A stretch of 16,190 bases of DNA, taken from assembly GCA_002329325.1 (NCBI GenBank), contig DCTX01000026.1, positions 20,144 to 36,333 on the forward strand. Reading direction: 5' to 3'. Below the pieces are notes generated by a model that worked only from the letters and a program-made list of their open reading frames with translations, made no database searches and was not told the DNA's origin. Source of the stretch: Anaerolineales bacterium UBA1429 (lineage in GTDB: Bacteria; Chloroflexota; Anaerolineae; UBA1429). A program made the translations under genes and the position numbers. Position 1 is the stretch's first letter. The number at the start of each line of letters is the position of its first letter. This document shows, in pieces, positions 14,194 to 16,190 of the stretch.

Positions 14194-15089
14194 CCGAACC
14201 TGCCTGTGATATAGTCCTCGGTACGCCGGTCGTGGGGCGTCGTGAATACCTGGTCGGTGGGCCCAAACTCGACCAGACGCCCCGCCCGATCCTCGCCCAT
14301 CATCAGGAACGCGGTGTAATCCGAGACTCGCGCCGCCTGCTGCATGTTATGGGTTACGATGACGATTGTATAGTCGCGGGCCAGCTCCTGCATCAGCTCT
14401 TCGATCTTGAGGGTGGCCACCGGGTCCAGGGCCGAGGCGGGCTCGTCCATCAGCAGCACCTCGGGCTCGACGGCCAGGGCGCGGGCGATGCACAGGCGCT
14501 GCTGCTGCCCGCCGGAGAGGGCGGCCCCCGATTGGTGCAGCTTGTCCTTGACCTCATCCCACAGGGCGGCCCGAACGAGCGCCCGCTCCACCGTTTCATC
14601 CAGCCCGCGGACCCGGCCAAAGCGACTGAGGCGCAGGCCCGCCGCCACATTGTCGAACACCGACATGGTGGGGAAGGGATTGGGCTTCTGAAAGACCATG
14701 CCCACCCGGCGGCGCACCTGCACTGGGTCGGTGCCCGGTGCATAGATGTCCTCATTCCAGAGCAGCACGGTGCCCCGCGCCCACGCGCCGCGTACCTCCT
14801 CGTGCATGCGGTTCAGGCACCGCAAGAAGGTGGACTTGCCCGAGCCCGAGGGCCCGATGATGGCCGTGATCTTGTTGGGCAGGATCCGCAGGCCGATGTC
14901 GGCCACCGCCGTAAACGCGCCAAAGCCTGCCACCAGGTCCTCGATCAACATGCCCCCCGTCGCCTCGGCAGCCACGGCTGCGTCAGCGTGGGCCGGGGCT
15001 CGCCCGCGCGCCGGCAGGTCCCTCGCCCGCGCCTCGCCCAGCTTCCCGAGCACTCGGGCCGTTGCGCTCTCTACCGTCCGTGTCGCCAT
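14190..15089 (-). CDS. pstB: Phosphate ABC transporter ATP-binding protein PstB
   Basis: A 299-residue ATPase that powers PstCA-mediated phosphate import at the inner face of the membrane. Motifs: Walker A GPSGSGKST (79-87), Q-loop FQKPNPFP (133-140; characteristic of PstB), signature LSGGQQQRLCIARAL (191-205), Walker B VLLMDEP (211-217) and switch H247 in VTHNM. The core begins near residue 47. The first 46 residues are an Ala/Arg-rich extension not usual in PstB (about 250-260 residues). The long start at 15089 is kept because AAGGGAG sits 7 nt before it; an internal ATG at 14951 has only a G-run one base away. It starts 26 nt after pstA and overlaps arsC by 4 nt. Confidence 0.95.
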   Translation of the reverse strand: MATRTVESATARVLGKLGEARARDLPARGRAPAHADAAVAAEATGGMLIEDLVAGFGAFTAVADIGLRILPNKITAIIGPSGSGKSTFLRCLNRMHEEVRGAWARGTVLLWNEDIYAPGTDPVQVRRRVGMVFQKPNPFPTMSVFDNVAAGLRLSRFGRVRGLDETVERALVRAALWDEVKDKLHQSGAALSGGQQQRLCIARALAVEPEVLLMDEPASALDPVATLKIEELMQELARDYTIVIVTHNMQQAARVSDYTAFLMMGEDRAGRLVEFGPTDQVFTTPHDRRTEDYITGRFG

Positions 15090-15115
15090 TCATTCACTCC
15101 CTTATCCCTGAAATA

Positions 15116-15943
15116 TCACACCCGTTGCCGGGCGAGCCGTCGCGCCAACAGGCTCGCCAGGCACACGAACCCGGTCAACAGCAGCGCCGTCCCCCAGGCC
15201 TTGCCCTGCCAATCGGCGTAGGGGGAGATGGCGTAGGTGAACACCATATGGGGCAACGTCGCAATGGGCTGGTCGATGCTCACGCTCCAGAAGGGGTTGC
15301 CAAAGGCGGTGAACAGCAGCGGCGCCGTCTCCCCCGCCACGCGAGCGATGGCCAGCACGATGCCCGTCGTCACGCCAGACCTGGCCATGGGCAGCACCAC
15401 GCTGATCATCGTGCGCCACCGGGGCAGCCCCAGGGCCAGGGAGCCCTCGCGGAGCGCATTCGGCACCATGCGCAGCATCTCCTCCGTGGTACGGGTGATG
15501 GCGGGCAGCATCATGACGCCCAGGGCAAAGCCGCCCGAGAGGGCCGAAAAGTGGCCCTGGCGCGCCACGATCAGGGCATAGGCAAAGATGCCCACAACGA
15601 TGGACGGCACCCCGGAGAGCACGTCAGCCAGGTAGCGCACCAGGTCGCCAAAGCGATTGTCGCCGAACTCGCTCAGGTAGATGCCGGCGCCCAGGCCGAT
15701 GGGCACGGCGAACAGCGTCGCCAGGCCGATGACCAGCAGCGAGCCCACGATGGCGTTGGCGACGCCCCCGCCGGCGACGCCCACCGGCGTCGGCAGCCGC
15801 AGGAAAAAGTCGAGGTTCAGAGCGCGCCAGCCGTTGAGGGCCACATAGGCCAACACCGCCAGCAGGGCCGCGGCCGCCAGCAGGGCGCTCAGCGCCGTGA
15901 CCGCTCCCATCAACCGGTTCACGAATCTGCGCCAGATGATCAT
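15116..15943 (-). CDS. pstA: Phosphate ABC transporter permease PstA
   Basis: A 275-residue inner-membrane permease with six predicted segments (about 12-36, 64-89, 108-127, 136-156, 190-212, 248-268). The cytoplasmic EAA loop that docks PstB is visible as REGSLALGLPRWRTMISVV (165-183), and the PstA hallmarks SGVPSIVVGIFAY (110-122) and ARVAGETAPLLFTAF (200-214) are intact. ATG 15943 is preferred because AAGGG lies 7 nt upstream and it starts 2 nt after the pstC stop. An in-frame GTG at 15979 would overlap pstC and add 12 residues with no clear ribosome binding site. Confidence 0.95.
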   Translation of the reverse strand: MIIWRRFVNRLMGAVTALSALLAAAALLAVLAYVALNGWRALNLDFFLRLPTPVGVAGGGVANAIVGSLLVIGLATLFAVPIGLGAGIYLSEFGDNRFGDLVRYLADVLSGVPSIVVGIFAYALIVARQGHFSALSGGFALGVMMLPAITRTTEEMLRMVPNALREGSLALGLPRWRTMISVVLPMARSGVTTGIVLAIARVAGETAPLLFTAFGNPFWSVSIDQPIATLPHMVFTYAISPYADWQGKAWGTALLLTGFVCLASLLARRLARQRV

Positions 15944-15945
15944 GG

Positions 15946-16190
15946 CTAGGCCCTTACCCCCCGGCGGTTGATCCGCCACACCAGCAGACGCGCCAGTCCG
16001 TTCAGCACCAGGGTGATGGCAAAGAGCACCAGCCCCAGCTCGATCAGCACCGAGATGTGCATGGCCGAGACGGACTCGGTGAACTCGTTGGCGATCTGGC
16101 TGGCCAGGGTATAGCCGGGGCCGAACAGACAGACCGAGATGTCCGGGCGGTTGCCGATCAGCATGGTCACGGCCATGGTCTCGCCCACGG
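15946..16190 (-). CDS. pstC: Phosphate ABC transporter permease PstC, C-terminal part
   Basis: The last 80 residues of PstC; the rest lies beyond the window. The visible part opens within the conserved GETMAVTMLIGN block that follows the EAA region, continues with LFGPGYTLASQIANEF and ends with one long membrane segment (HISVLIELGLVLFAITLVLN) and a basic tail. It pairs with PstA to form the phosphate channel. The stop is 2 nt before the pstA start. The periplasmic binding protein gene pstS and any Pho-box promoter would lie upstream, outside the window. Confidence 0.93.
   Translation of the reverse strand, partial: VGETMAVTMLIGNRPDISVCLFGPGYTLASQIANEFTESVSAMHISVLIELGLVLFAITLVLNGLARLLVWRINRRGVRA

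Overview
The window is about 16.2 kb of GC-rich, densely coding bacterial chromosome. Gene content suggests a Chloroflexota (Anaerolineae-like) bacterium: a very large double-FtsX permease, a GHL6-type hydrolase next to two enolase-superfamily dehydratases, a DUF3524 tRNA-queuosine glycosyltransferase homologue, and a pst-arsC-HD-phoU run. This taxonomic call rests on remembered gene content, not on a marker gene. No rRNA, tRNA, CRISPR array, transposase, phage gene or origin was found.

There are five transcriptional blocks. (1) 11-2810, minus: a large ABC permease, with a possible start of the next operon gene at the very edge. (2) 3205-6353, plus: a tight three-gene operon of M42 metallo-aminopeptidase, a LarC-type nickel-insertion protein ending in a 26-histidine tail, and a QTMAN/DUF3524 glycosyltransferase. 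Blocks 1 and 2 diverge from a 394-bp gap with a good promoter candidate on each strand. (3) 6598-7257, minus: a lone family 9-like carbohydrate-binding protein, separated from block 2 by a tandem array of a 99-bp repeat that can fold into hairpins. (4) 7720-12264, plus: a GHL6/beta-galactosidase-trimerisation-type hydrolase followed by two adjacent paralogous mandelate racemase/muconate lactonizing enzyme (MR/MLE) proteins, probably a sugar or sugar-acid catabolic operon. (5) 12328-16190, minus: phosphate import and control, in transcription order pstC (partial), pstA, pstB, arsC, an HD-domain hydrolase and phoU. Blocks 4 and 5 converge on a perfect 17-bp hairpin terminator.

Block 5 is the clearest functional unit. 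PstCAB imports phosphate (and arsenate, its analogue), ArsC can reduce the arsenate that leaks in, PhoU reports on Pst activity, and an HD hydrolase of unknown substrate sits between them. Short overlaps and gaps (2, 26, -4, -29 and 11 nt) suggest translational coupling. Block 4 has no transporter in view and its hydrolase has no signal peptide, so it probably acts on imported sugar.

The intergenic gaps are unusually structured. Four GGGC-arm hairpins of one general design lie in three different gaps, besides the 99-bp array and a three-armed palindrome upstream of the hydrolase gene. These dispersed elements, the His-tailed LarC lacking its usual C-terminal domain, and the ArsC-HD insertion in the pst operon are the main points of interest.
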